Of a DNA stretch of 64,000 nt, positions 45,760 through 56,244 are shown piece after piece. How positions within the stretch are numbered: position 1 is the stretch's first letter; each line of letters begins with the position of its first letter. The DNA comes from Variovorax sp. V93. Lineage in GTDB: Bacteria; Pseudomonadota; Gammaproteobacteria; Burkholderiales; Burkholderiaceae_C. The notes under the pieces were generated by a model. That model was not told the DNA's origin, ran no database searches, and saw nothing but the letters and a program-made list of their open reading frames with translations. The stretch spans positions 1,240,001-1,304,000 of the forward strand of contig NZ_AP028669.1 in NCBI RefSeq assembly GCF_041154485.1. The letters are read 5' to 3'. A program made the translations under genes and the position numbers.

Positions 45760-47481
45760 CTAAATTTCAGCGCCCTCGACCAGGAAGCGCACCCGGCGCA
45801 CGCCCTGCCATTCGTCGGCATCGAGCCGGAAGGCGAGCTTCACGCGCGCGGGCAGCGGCTCGGTGTGGCCGAACCAGATGCCGTCGACCGGCTGCCCCTG
45901 GTGCCGCAGCTTGAGCGCCAGGTGCTTCTCGCCCACGAGGCGTTGCGACACCACTTCGACCTCTTCGCTGAAGGTGGGCGGGGCGAAGCCCTGGCCCCAC
46001 ACTTCGCGGTGCAGCGTGTCCACGAGGTCGATGCGCATGTACTCGCGTGCGATCGGCCCATCCGTTTCGATCTGGCGCGTGAGCGCGGAGGCGGCCAGCC
46101 ATTCGTGCGCGACCTCGGCCAGCGCGCGCTCGAACACCTCGAACTTCTCTCGTGCCACGGTGCAGCCGGCCGCCATGGCATGGCCGCCGAAGCGCAGCAG
46201 CACGCCCGGATGGCGCTTGGCCACCAGGTCGAGCGCATCGCGCAGATGGAAGCCCGGAATCGACCGGCCCGAGCCCTTGAGCTCGTGCTCCTTGCCGGGC
46301 GCGCCGCTGGCGGCGAAGACGAAGGTCGGGCGGTGGAAGCGGTCCTTGATGCGCGAGGCCACGATGCCGACCACGCCTTCGTGGAAGTCGGCATCGAACA
46401 CGCTGATGGCGGCGGGCGGCGCCTCGCTGCCGTCGGCGGTGGCGCCGAACAGCGATTCGGCCAGCAGCAGCGCCTGGTCGCGCATGCCGCCCTCGATGTC
46501 GCGGCGCTCGCGGTTGATGCCGTCGAGCATGCGCGCGAGTTCGTCGGCGCGGCCCGCATCGTCGGTCAGCAGGCACTCGATGCCCAGCGTCATGTCGGCG
46601 AGCCGGCCGGCCGCGTTGATGCGCGGGCCGAGCGCAAAGCCGAAGTCGAAGGTGGTGGCCACCGCGGCGTTGCGCCCCGCGGCCTTGAACAGCGCCGCGA
46701 TGCCCGCGGGCAGTGCACCGGCGCGGATGCGCCGCAGGCCCTGCGCCACCAGGCGGCGGTTGTTGGCGTCGAGCTTCACCACGTCGGCCACGGTGCCGAG
46801 CGCCACCAGCGGAAGCAGCACGTCGAGCTTGGGCTGCGCGGCCGCCGTGAAGACACCGCGCGCGCGCAGCTCGGAGCGCAGCGCCAGCAGCACGTAGAAC
46901 ATTACGCCAACGCCGGCGATGCTCTTGCTCTCGAAGCCGCAGCCGGGCTGGTTGGGATTCACCAGCACGTCGGCGGCCGGCAGCTCGGGGCCGGGCAGGT
47001 GGTGGTCGGTGACCAGCACCTGCAGGCCGCGCGCCTTGGCGGCGGCCACGCCCTCGACGCTGGCGATGCCGTTGTCGACGGTGATCAGCATGTCGGCGCC
47101 GCTCGCGGCCACGCGCTCGGCAATTGGCGGCGTGAGGCCGTAGCCGTCGACCACGCGGTCAGGCACCAGGTAGCTCACGTTCTTTGCGCCGAGCAGGCGC
47201 AGGCCGCGCACCCCCACGGCGCAGGCGGTGGCGCCGTCGCAGTCGTAGTCGGCCACGATGCACAGGCGCTTGTCCTGCGCCATGGCGTCGGCCAGCAGCA
47301 TCGCGGCCTCGCGCGTGCCGTGCAGTGTGTCGGGCGGCAGCAGGCGCGCCAGGCCGTCGTCGAGCTCGTCCTTGGCCAGCACGCCGCGCGCGGCGAACAG
47401 GCGGGCCAGCAGCGGATGCACGCCGGCCTGTTCGAGCGCCCAGACCGTGCGGGGCGGAATTTCGCGGGCAATGATCTTCAC
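45760..47481 (-). CDS. recJ: single-stranded-DNA-specific exonuclease RecJ
   Basis: 5'-3' ssDNA exonuclease (573 aa) of mismatch repair and recombination. DHH-family metal motifs are DYDCDG (78-83), VDNG (about 135-138), TDHH (158-161) and GPRINAAGRL; the DHHA1 region follows with GGHAMAAG (reads RFGGHAMAAGCTV). The OB domain is at the C-terminus. GTG at 47481 is the likely start because it overlaps the stop of the upstream gene (GTGA). Confidence 0.95.
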   Translation of the reverse strand: MKIIAREIPPRTVWALEQAGVHPLLARLFAARGVLAKDELDDGLARLLPPDTLHGTREAAMLLADAMAQDKRLCIVADYDCDGATACAVGVRGLRLLGAKNVSYLVPDRVVDGYGLTPPIAERVAASGADMLITVDNGIASVEGVAAAKARGLQVLVTDHHLPGPELPAADVLVNPNQPGCGFESKSIAGVGVMFYVLLALRSELRARGVFTAAAQPKLDVLLPLVALGTVADVVKLDANNRRLVAQGLRRIRAGALPAGIAALFKAAGRNAAVATTFDFGFALGPRINAAGRLADMTLGIECLLTDDAGRADELARMLDGINRERRDIEGGMRDQALLLAESLFGATADGSEAPPAAISVFDADFHEGVVGIVASRIKDRFHRPTFVFAASGAPGKEHELKGSGRSIPGFHLRDALDLVAKRHPGVLLRFGGHAMAAGCTVAREKFEVFERALAEVAHEWLAASALTRQIETDGPIAREYMRIDLVDTLHREVWGQGFAPPTFSEEVEVVSQRLVGEKHLALKLRHQGQPVDGIWFGHTEPLPARVKLAFRLDADEWQGVRRVRFLVEGAEI

Positions 47482-48446
47482 AGGGCCTCCAGCACGCTGG
47501 CGGCGCGCGGCCGGTCGAACAGGCTCCGGGCCCAGGCCACCAGCCCGCGCTGCTGCACCGCATAGCGCTGCGCGGCGCGGTCGCCGCACAGCGTGAGCGT
47601 GACGTCGGCGCCAGCGGTGCAGTCGGCCAGCAGGCCGGCGATGGGGCCTGCGTCCAGTGCCTGCCATGCCGTGGCCCAGCCCAGGCCGTCATCGCGCAGC
47701 GCGGCCACGCGCAGCGCGTCGCTCACGGTCGGTGGAAGGGTGCCGGGCGAGGGGACGCCGGCCTCGAGGGCGCCGGTGCCGCTGAGCCAGAAGGAGTTGA
47801 TCGGCGGCACGCCGCGCGCGGCGCGGTCGTCGTTCACGCGCTGGGTGTAGAGCAGCATCTGCATTTCGTTCTGGAGGCGGCGCAGCGGCCGCGCGGCTTC
47901 GGCCAGTGGCGACCACTGCGAGATCGGGTGGCCCACCGCGCGGTCGATGGAGGCCGTGGCCAGTCCCTCGAAGATGTGCGCGCGCGCGAGCCAGCGGCCG
48001 GGCGTGGGGGAAGGGTGCAGCGCGATGCCGTCTTCCTCGAAGAAGGGATGGGCGGCGGCCAGCAGCGCGGCCGATTCGGCGGCGTCGATCTCGATCGCGG
48101 CCGGGTCGCCCAGCACCACGTCGTCGATGCCCACCTGCCAGTTGCACAGCGAGACCAGGCCCCAGCCCTCGCGGTCGCCGGGTTCGGCGATGCCGGCCTG
48201 CCGGGCTTCCAGCGCGGCCCAGGGAATGCAGCCGTCGGGCGCGGAAATGCCCAGCGCCCGGGCCAGCGCCCGTTCATGGGGCGGCGAGCGCGTGCTTTCG
48301 TCCTGCGTATCGGCCTCGGCGGGCGACAGCCGGGAGAGCAGGGCTTCGAGATTGGGCAGCCGAAGCGTGGGCAGTGCCGCGCGGCACGCCGGGGAACCGC
48401 GGCCGGCAAAGGGGATCAACAAGTGACGGGGGGAAGGTTCGGCCAT
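47478..48446 (-). CDS. conserved protein of unknown function coupled to recJ
   Basis: A 322-aa soluble protein with no signal peptide or membrane segment. Recognisable stretches are HLLIPFAGRG at the N-terminus, LCNWQVGIDDVVLGDP, HPFFEEDGIALHPSPTPGRWLA, the QNEMQMLLYTQRVNDDRAARGVPPINSFWLSGTG segment and a C-terminal VTLTLCGDRAAQRY. Such proteins are often annotated as hypothetical or as phosphoglycerate mutase-related in Burkholderiales, without catalytic motifs I can see. It overlaps recJ by 4 bases. The open frame continues upstream past 48446, but the ATG there begins the conserved part. Confidence 0.78.
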   Translation of the reverse strand: MAEPSPRHLLIPFAGRGSPACRAALPTLRLPNLEALLSRLSPAEADTQDESTRSPPHERALARALGISAPDGCIPWAALEARQAGIAEPGDREGWGLVSLCNWQVGIDDVVLGDPAAIEIDAAESAALLAAAHPFFEEDGIALHPSPTPGRWLARAHIFEGLATASIDRAVGHPISQWSPLAEAARPLRRLQNEMQMLLYTQRVNDDRAARGVPPINSFWLSGTGALEAGVPSPGTLPPTVSDALRVAALRDDGLGWATAWQALDAGPIAGLLADCTAGADVTLTLCGDRAAQRYAVQQRGLVAWARSLFDRPRAASVLEAL

Positions 48447-48477
48447 TCCCCCTATTGTCCGGGATGCTAGGATGAAA

Positions 48478-48552
48478 CGCCCCCCGAAGCGCCTTCGGCG
48501 CCTCCCCCCACTGGGGGGCGCACCCGGCGGCCCGGCAAAGCCGGTTCCGCGG
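48478..48552. repeat. GC-rich dispersed repeat, copy B
   Basis: Contains the hairpins GCGCCTTCGGCGC (48489-48501) and CCCCCCA-C-TGGGGGG (about 48504-48518), then a 26-base segment (48527-48552) that is the reverse complement of 34339-34364 with one mismatch. It lies between the divergently transcribed unknown gene and lolC. Confidence 0.65.
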
Positions 48553-48581
48553 GTGCACTGGCTGAGCTCAAACTGACAAAT

Positions 48582-49830
48582 ATGCGACTTCCTTATGAAC
48601 TGAAGCTCGGCTGGCGCTACACGCGTGCGGGCCGGGCGACGCGACGCAACGGCTTCATCTCCTTCATCTCCGGCGTGTCGATGCTCGGCATCGCGTTGGG
48701 GGTGGCGGCGCTGATCATCGTGCTCAGTGTGATGAACGGCTTCCAGAAGGAGGTGCGAGACCGCATGCTCGGCGTGGTGTCGCACATCGAAATCTTGTCG
48801 CGCGACGGACAGGCGCTGCCCGACATCGATGCCATCACGGCTGCCGCCCGCAAGAACCCCGAGGTGATCGGCGCCGCGCCCTTCATTGCCACGCAGGCGC
48901 TCATCGCGCGCGGCGAGGACATGAAGGGCACGCTGGTGCGCGGCATCGTGCCCAAGCTCGAACCCGAGGTGACCGACATCGCCACCACGGCGCAGAAGGG
49001 CACGCTCGACAAGCTGGTGCCGGGCGAGTTCGGCATCGTGCTCGGCGGCGAGCTGGCGCGCTCGCTGTTCGTGCAGCCGGGCGACCAGGTCACGCTGGTG
49101 GCGCCGGGCGGCCAGGTCACGCCGGCCGGCGTGGTGCCGCGGCTCAAGCAGTTCACCGTGGTGGGCACCTTCGATTCGGGCCACTACGAGTACGACTCGG
49201 CGCTGGCCATGATCCATGCGGAAGACGCGCAGCGCGTGTTCCGGCTCGAAGGCCCGACCGGCATCCGCATCAAGCTCAAGGACCTGAACGAAGCACGCGA
49301 GGTGGCCGACCAGATGGCCGTCACGCTGCCGGGCCAGTTCCTCATCCGCGACTGGACGCGCCAGAACAAGACCTGGTTCGCGGCCGTGCAGGTCGAGAAG
49401 CGCATGATGTTCATCATCCTCACGCTCATCGTGGCGGTGGCGGCCTTCAACCTGGTGTCCACGCTGGTCATGACCGTGACCGACAAGCGCGCGGACATCG
49501 CCATCCTGCGCACGCTGGGCAGTTCGCCGCGCAGCATCATGGGCATCTTCGTGGTGCAGGGGGCGATGGTCGGCGTGATCGGCACGGTGGCCGGGCTGCT
49601 GCTGGGGCTGGGCATTGCCTACAACATCGACGTGATCGTGCCGGCGCTCGAGCAGCTGTTCCATGCGAGCTTCCTGCCCAAGGACATCTACCTGATCAGC
49701 AAGATGCCGAGCGATCCGCAGCGCAGCGACATCATGCCGATCGCGATCATTTCGCTGGTGCTGGCTTTTCTTGCAACGCTGTATCCCAGCTGGCGCGCGA
49801 GCCGCGTCAATCCCGCCGAGGCCCTGCGCT

Positions 49831-49838
<8 letters not shown>
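48582..49838 (+). CDS. lolC: lipoprotein-releasing ABC transporter permease (LolC/LolE)
   Basis: Inner-membrane permease (418 aa) of the LolCDE machine that extracts lipoproteins for LolA. It has helix 1 after [35 protein letters not shown], a large periplasmic MacB-like domain (residues 45-260), then three helices in the FtsX domain ([28 protein letters not shown]). Only one such permease is present, so the transporter is probably a LolFD-type homodimer. It overlaps lolD by 8 bases. Confidence 0.93.
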
Positions 49839-50538
<700 letters not shown>

Positions 50539-50632
50539 ATTGCCGATGCCGCTTGCCACGGCGCATGCAATGTCGCGAAACTGTCCGTCTGCGCGGCACG
50601 AGGCCGTGCAATCACAGGAGCGCTTCTTCATC

Positions 50633-51229
50633 ATGGAAACCGACGACGACACCCCGCCCGCGGCCACCGCCGAGCCGCGCAATTCGTACCTCGAAGAAAA
50701 AGCCTTCAAGTCGCGCACGCTGCTGATCTTCGGCAGCATCACCGACTCCGTGGCCGCCGACGTGACGCGCAGGCTGATCGCGCTCGACGCCGACAGCGCG
50801 GACAAGCCCATCGACATCCTGGTGAGCTCGCCCGGCGGCCACCTGGAGTCGGGCGATGCCATTCACGACATCGTGCGCTTCATCTCCGCGCCGGTGAACA
50901 TGATCGGCACCGGGTGGGTCGGCAGCGCCGCCACGCACCTGTACCTGGCGGTGCCGCGCGAGCGGCGCGTGTGCCTGCCGAACACGCGCTTCCTGATCCA
51001 CCAGCCCAGCGGCGGCGCGGGTGGGCAGGCGACCGACATCGCGATCCAGGCGCAGGAAATCATCAAGGCCCGGCACCGCATTGCGCACGAGATCGCGCGC
51101 GAGACCGGCAAGCCGATCGATGTGGTGCTGGCCGACATCGAGCGCGACCGCTGGCTCTCGGCCGCGGAGGCCGTCGAGTACGGCCTGGTCTCGCGCATCA
51201 TCCAGCGCAAGACCGAGCTGCATGCCTGA
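50633..51229 (+). CDS. ClpP-like serine protease paralogue
   Basis: ClpP-family peptidase (198 aa). The catalytic triad appears intact: Ser98 in GTGWVGSAAT (usually AASMG), His123 in FLIHQPSGG and Asp172 in ERDRWLSA. GGAGGQATDIAIQAQEI matches the ClpP handle region. The changed motif around the serine and the lack of a neighbouring clpX mark it as a second, divergent ClpP rather than the housekeeping copy. The ATG at 50633 was chosen on the typical N-terminal length; an ATG at 50540 would overlap the end of the lolD region. Confidence 0.82.
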   Translation: METDDDTPPAATAEPRNSYLEEKAFKSRTLLIFGSITDSVAADVTRRLIALDADSADKPIDILVSSPGGHLESGDAIHDIVRFISAPVNMIGTGWVGSAATHLYLAVPRERRVCLPNTRFLIHQPSGGAGGQATDIAIQAQEIIKARHRIAHEIARETGKPIDVVLADIERDRWLSAAEAVEYGLVSRIIQRKTELHA

Positions 51230-51619
51230 TCAGGCCTTGGGCTTGTAGGCCACCACGTCGATCTCGACCTTGGCGTCGACCATCAGCCGCGCCTCGGTGG
51301 TCGAGCGCGCCGGCTTGTTTTCACCGAAGTAGCTCATGTAGATGCGGTTGAAGGCACCAAAGTCGCGCGCGTCCTGCAGCCAGACGGTGCTCTTGCAGAC
51401 GTCGTCGAGCGTGGCGCCGGCCAGCGCCAGCACCTTCTTCAGGTTTTCCATCACCTGGCGCGTCTGCGCCTCGATGCCGCCTGCCACGATCTCGCCTTCG
51501 GCATTGGCCGGCACCTGGCCCGACACGTAGATGAAATCGCCGGCGCGCACGGCCGGGGAGAAGGGGCGGGCCTGGCGGTCCGAGGCGACGGGCGGGGCGC
51601 CGAGGTATTCGAGCGGCAT
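51230..51619 (-). CDS. RidA-family imine/enamine deaminase
   Basis: YjgF/YER057c/UK114 protein (129 aa) that hydrolyses reactive 2-aminoacrylate and related imines. Family landmarks are FSPAVRAGDFIYVSGQVP, QTRQVMENLKKVLALAGATLDDV and the Arg in PARSTTEARLMVDAKVEIDVVAY. A good ribosome-binding site (AGGAG) precedes ATG 51619. It is divergent from the peptide transporter operon whose PLP enzyme could generate such imines, which suggests a shared function. Confidence 0.92.
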   Translation of the reverse strand: MPLEYLGAPPVASDRQARPFSPAVRAGDFIYVSGQVPANAEGEIVAGGIEAQTRQVMENLKKVLALAGATLDDVCKSTVWLQDARDFGAFNRIYMSYFGENKPARSTTEARLMVDAKVEIDVVAYKPKA

Positions 51620-51673
51620 GGGAAGACTCCTGAAAGGATTGAAAGAAAAGCAGATCGCAAGTATCGATCCAAT

Positions 51674-51690
51674 CTGAAAATTTGTTTCAG
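51674..51690. promoter_or_regulatory. inverted repeat 1 of the divergent RidA/dpp-like region
   Basis: CTGAAA-ATTTG-TTTCAG: exact 6-base arms and a 5-base spacer, with a GAAAATTT core. It lies upstream of both RidA and the binding-protein gene and is a candidate operator for the RpiR-type regulator encoded at 58669. Confidence 0.4.
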
Positions 51691-51724
51691 AAAAACCCAC
51701 AAACAAGGGTTAACACGGATGATT

Positions 51725-51740
51725 TGGCATGGATAGTGCT
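51725..51740 (+). promoter_or_regulatory. candidate sigma-54 promoter of the peptide transporter operon
   Basis: TGGCAT-GGATA-GTGCT: the -24 box matches TGGCAC at 5 of 6 positions and the -12 box matches TTGCT at 4 of 5, with GG and GC exactly 10 bases apart. The predicted start at about 51751 leaves a 53-base leader before ATG 51804, which has an AAGGAG ribosome-binding site. Confidence 0.55.
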
Positions 51741-51756
51741 TCAAAGTGCGGGCCGA

Positions 51757-51771
51757 AAAGAAAATTTCTTT
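51757..51771. promoter_or_regulatory. inverted repeat 2 just downstream of the predicted start
   Basis: AAAGAAA-A-TTTCTTT: exact 7-base arms around one base, again with a GAAAATTT core. It lies at about +6 to +20 relative to the predicted sigma-54 start, where a bound repressor would block transcription. Its core is 84 bases (about 8 helical turns) from the core of repeat 1. Confidence 0.4.
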
Positions 51772-51803
51772 CACAATTTGCCTGCCCCCACGAAGGAGTT
51801 CCC

Positions 51804-53378
51804 ATGTCTCATGCCGGTCTTGTCCAGCGCCTGCCGAAGCTGTCGAAGCGCAGCCTGCTGGGTGCCTCCCTGCTCGCCATGCTGTGTGCCGCGTTGCCTT
51901 CGCAGCCCGCGCATGCCCAGGGGCCGCGCAACTTTGCCACGCTGGCCATGGTGGCCGAACCGCAGACGCTCGACCCGATGGCCTCCACGGCCGACCTGGT
52001 CGGAACCATCATGCAGCACGTGTACGAGACGCTCTACACCTTCGATGCCAAGTGGAACGTGGTGCCGATGCTGGCCGAGAGCAGCCCCAAGATCTCGGCC
52101 GACGGCAAGACCTACGCGATCACGCTGCGCAAGGGCGTGATGCTGCACAACGGCCGCGAACTCAATGCCGACGACGTGGTGGCCAGCCTGCAGCGCTGGA
52201 TGGACCAGTCGCCGCGCGGCAAGGCCGTGGGCAAGGAAATCGAGAGCCTCAAGGCCAAGGGACCGCTGGGCGTGGAGATCGTGCTGAAGGCGCCGTATGC
52301 GCCGCTGCTCTCGCAGCTCGCGCTGCCCAGCGGCATGGCCGCGATCATGGCCAAGGATTCCATCGCTTCGCCGCTGAAGGAGTTCGTCGGCACCGGCCCC
52401 TACAAGTTCAAGGAGCGCCGCCCCGACCAGTTCGTGCTGCTCACGCGCTTCGACAAGTACACGGCGCGCAAGGAACCCGCGAGCGGCTATGGCGGCAAGC
52501 GCGAGGCGGCCATCGAGGAGCTGCGCTTCGTGCCGGTGCCCAATGCCAGCACGCGCGTCGAAGGCGCCCTGGCGGGCCAGTACGACTTTGCCGACCTGCT
52601 GCCGGTCGAGGCCCTGCCGCGGCTGGAGAAGTCGGGCGGCAAGACCGTGCCGATCATGACGCCGTCGTTCGGCTTCCCGTACCTCGTGCTCAACACCAAG
52701 GAGGGCGTGGCTTCGAACCAGGCCGTGCGCCAGGCGATCCAGTCGGCGCTCGGCGAAGGCGAGATGCTCGCGGCCGGCTTTGGCGACACGCGCTTCTTCG
52801 TGGCCGAAGGCAACCACTTTCCCAAGGGCTCGCCGTTCTATTCGACTGCGGGCACCACGCTCTACAACGAGCGCAATGCGTCCAAGGCCAAGGAGGCCGC
52901 GGCCAAGGCCGGCTACAAGGGCGAGCCGATCCGCGTGCTCACCAGCCGCCAGTACGACTTCCACTACAACATGTCGCTGCTGATGGCCGAGCAGCTCAAG
53001 CGCGCCGGCTTCAAGGTCGACCTGAACGTGGTCGACTGGGCCACGCTGGTGCAGCGCCGCAACGACCCGAAGCTGTGGGACATCTACGTGACCCACTCGG
53101 GCCAGTTCCCCGAGCCGATGCTCTCGCCGCCGCAACTGGGCGACGGCGCGCCGGGCTGGTGGGACACGCCCGCCAAGAAGTCGGCACTGCAGGCCTTCAA
53201 TGTCGAGAGCGATCCGGTCAAGCGCGGCGCGCTGTGGGGCAAGGTGCAGCAGGTGGTCTATGAAGAAGTGCCGTACATCAACGTCGGCAAGTTCAACGGC
53301 CTCTCGGCCAAGAGCCCGGCGCTGGACAACTACCAGCCCGCGACCTGGCCGTTCTTCTGGAACGCAAAAATCAAGTAA
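51804..53378 (+). CDS. peptide ABC transporter substrate-binding protein (DppA-like)
   Basis: Periplasmic family 5 extracellular solute-binding protein (524 aa). A signal peptide (LLGASLLAMLCAALPSQPAHA) is followed by the usual domains: TLAMVAEPQTLDPM, a large lobe with YAITLRKGVMLHNGRELNADDV, and NQAVRQAIQSAL. Family substrates are di/oligopeptides, nickel, heme or other amides; the downstream genes suggest N-acyl-D-amino acids or D-residue peptides. The ATG at 51804 has AAGGAG 7 bases upstream; in-frame codons before it do not look like a signal peptide. Confidence 0.9.
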   Translation: MSHAGLVQRLPKLSKRSLLGASLLAMLCAALPSQPAHAQGPRNFATLAMVAEPQTLDPMASTADLVGTIMQHVYETLYTFDAKWNVVPMLAESSPKISADGKTYAITLRKGVMLHNGRELNADDVVASLQRWMDQSPRGKAVGKEIESLKAKGPLGVEIVLKAPYAPLLSQLALPSGMAAIMAKDSIASPLKEFVGTGPYKFKERRPDQFVLLTRFDKYTARKEPASGYGGKREAAIEELRFVPVPNASTRVEGALAGQYDFADLLPVEALPRLEKSGGKTVPIMTPSFGFPYLVLNTKEGVASNQAVRQAIQSALGEGEMLAAGFGDTRFFVAEGNHFPKGSPFYSTAGTTLYNERNASKAKEAAAKAGYKGEPIRVLTSRQYDFHYNMSLLMAEQLKRAGFKVDLNVVDWATLVQRRNDPKLWDIYVTHSGQFPEPMLSPPQLGDGAPGWWDTPAKKSALQAFNVESDPVKRGALWGKVQQVVYEEVPYINVGKFNGLSAKSPALDNYQPATWPFFWNAKIK

Positions 53379-53399
53379 ACCCCGCGGCGCCATCCCCCC

Positions 53400-54341
53400 A
53401 TGTTTCGCTACCTTGCTTCCCGTGCCGCCGGCATGCTCGTCGTGCTCGCGATCGTGGCGGTGCTCGTGTTCGTGCTCACGCGCGCGGCCTCGGGCGATCC
53501 GGTCTCGGTGCTGCTGGGCGACCAGGCCACCGCGGCCGACATCGCCCGCGTGCAGAAGGAGTACGGCCTCGACAAGCCGCTGCCCCTGCAGTTCGGCTAC
53601 TGGCTGCGCGAAGTGCTGCAGGGCAACCTCGGCACCTCGATCTTCCTGCAGCGGCCGGTGACGCAGGCGCTGTGGGAGCGTGCCGAGCCCACCACATTGC
53701 TCGCGCTGATGGCGGTGGCCATTGCGGCGCTGATCGGCGTGCCCTGCGGCATCGTCTCGGCGGTGTTCCGCGGGCGCGTGGTCGACCAGCTCTTCACCGG
53801 CATCGCGATGCTCGGCGCGAGCATTCCGAGCTTCTGGCTCGGCATCGTGCTGATCCAGATCTTTGCCGTGTCCTTCGGGTGGTTTCCTGTCTCGGGCTAC
53901 GGCGCGCCCGATGCGCCCTTGGCCGAGCGGCTGCATGCGCTGGTGCTGCCGGCCACGGTGCTGGGCCTCTTGAACTCGGCGCTCATCATCCGCTTCACGC
54001 GCGCCTCGATGCTCGACGTGCTCGGCGAAGACTACGTGCGCACCGCGCGCTCCAAGGGCCTGAGCGAAAGCACTGTCGTGCTCAAGCACGCCCTGCGCAA
54101 TGCGCTGGTGCCGATCGTCACGGTGATCGGCCTCACGGTCGCGCTGATGATCGGCGGCGCCGTGATCACCGAGACCGTGTTCGGCCTGCCGGGCGTCGGC
54201 AACCTCGTGGTGAGCGCGGTGCTGCGGCGCGACTATCCGGTGATCCAGGGCGCGCTGCTCGTGATTGCGGCGATCTACGTGCTGATCAATTTTTCCATCG
54301 ACCTGCTCTATGCCGTCGTCGATCCGCGCGTGAAGGTTTGA
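53400..54341 (+). CDS. peptide ABC transporter permease 1 (DppB-like)
   Basis: Inner-membrane permease (313 aa) with six helices. It has the N-terminal segment FVLTRAASGDPVSVLLGDQATAADIARVQKEYGLDKPL and the EAA-type cytoplasmic loop YVRTARSKGLSESTVVLKHALRNALVPIVTV that docks to the ATPase. It lies 21 bases after the binding-protein gene. Confidence 0.93.
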   Translation: MFRYLASRAAGMLVVLAIVAVLVFVLTRAASGDPVSVLLGDQATAADIARVQKEYGLDKPLPLQFGYWLREVLQGNLGTSIFLQRPVTQALWERAEPTTLLALMAVAIAALIGVPCGIVSAVFRGRVVDQLFTGIAMLGASIPSFWLGIVLIQIFAVSFGWFPVSGYGAPDAPLAERLHALVLPATVLGLLNSALIIRFTRASMLDVLGEDYVRTARSKGLSESTVVLKHALRNALVPIVTVIGLTVALMIGGAVITETVFGLPGVGNLVVSAVLRRDYPVIQGALLVIAAIYVLINFSIDLLYAVVDPRVKV

Positions 54342-54345
54342 AAAA

Positions 54346-55184
54346 ATGCAAATGCCCCGAATGCTCCGCCAGCTGATGCATCGCCGCATCGTGATGGTCT
54401 CCGCGCTGGTGCTTCTGGCCATTGCAGTGCTCGCCATCGGCGCGCCGCTGTTTGCCTCCATCGACCCCAACGACACCGCCGTGCTGCAGCGCCTGAAGGG
54501 ACCGAGCGCCGAGCATCTGCTGGGCACCGACGAGCTCGGCCGCGACATGTATTCGCGCATCGTGCATGGCGCGCGCTATTCGCTGGCCATCGCGGCGCTC
54601 ACCGCGCTGGGCTCCGTCATTGCCGGCACCGTGCTCGGCCTCATGGCGGGCTTCTTCCGCCGGCTCGACGCGCCGCTGATGCGCGTGGTCGACGCGATGA
54701 TGTCCTTCCCCGACATCCTGCTGGCCATCGCGCTGGTGGCCATCCTGGGACCTTCGCTGATCAACACCGTGCTGGCGCTGGTGCTGGTCTACACGCCGCG
54801 CGTGGCACGTGTGGTGCGGGCCTCGACGCTGGTGGTGCGCGAGCTGTTGTTCGTCGAGGCGGTGCGCGCGCTGGGCGTGCGCACCTCGCGCATCCTGTGG
54901 CGCCATATCCTGCCGAACCTGATGTCGCCGATCCTGGTGCAGGTGTCGTTCATCTTCGCCTACGCCATCCTGGCCGAGGCGGGGCTGTCGTTCCTCGGCG
55001 TGGGCGTGCCGCCCGAGATCCCGACCTGGGGCACCATGGTCGCAGGCAGCCAGCAGTACGCGCACCAGGCCTTCTGGGTGGTGCTGTTCCCGGGGCTCGC
55101 GATCATCTTCACCGCGCTCTCGCTGCAACTGCTGGGCGATGGCGTGCGGGACCTGCTCGACCCCAAACTGAAGAAGACGCTGTG

Positions 55185-55185
<1 letters not shown>
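54346..55185 (+). CDS. peptide ABC transporter permease 2 (DppC-like)
   Basis: Second permease (279 aa). Family landmarks are LLGTDELGRDMYSRIVHGARYSL, a DppC-type N-terminal domain, and the ATPase-docking loop VEAVRALGVRTSRILWRHILPNLMSPI. LAEAGLSFLGVGVPPEIPTWG near the end is highly typical. Its stop overlaps the next start (TGATG at 55183-55187). Confidence 0.94.
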
Positions 55186-56219
<1,034 letters not shown>

Positions 56220-56244
56220 GGCGCTCGCTGCTGCCCCCGTCTTG

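Noticed and set aside
51771..54560. Very long frame (929 codons) antisense to the peptide transporter genes
   Set aside because: Mirrors the third-position GC bias of real genes; no recognisable domains.
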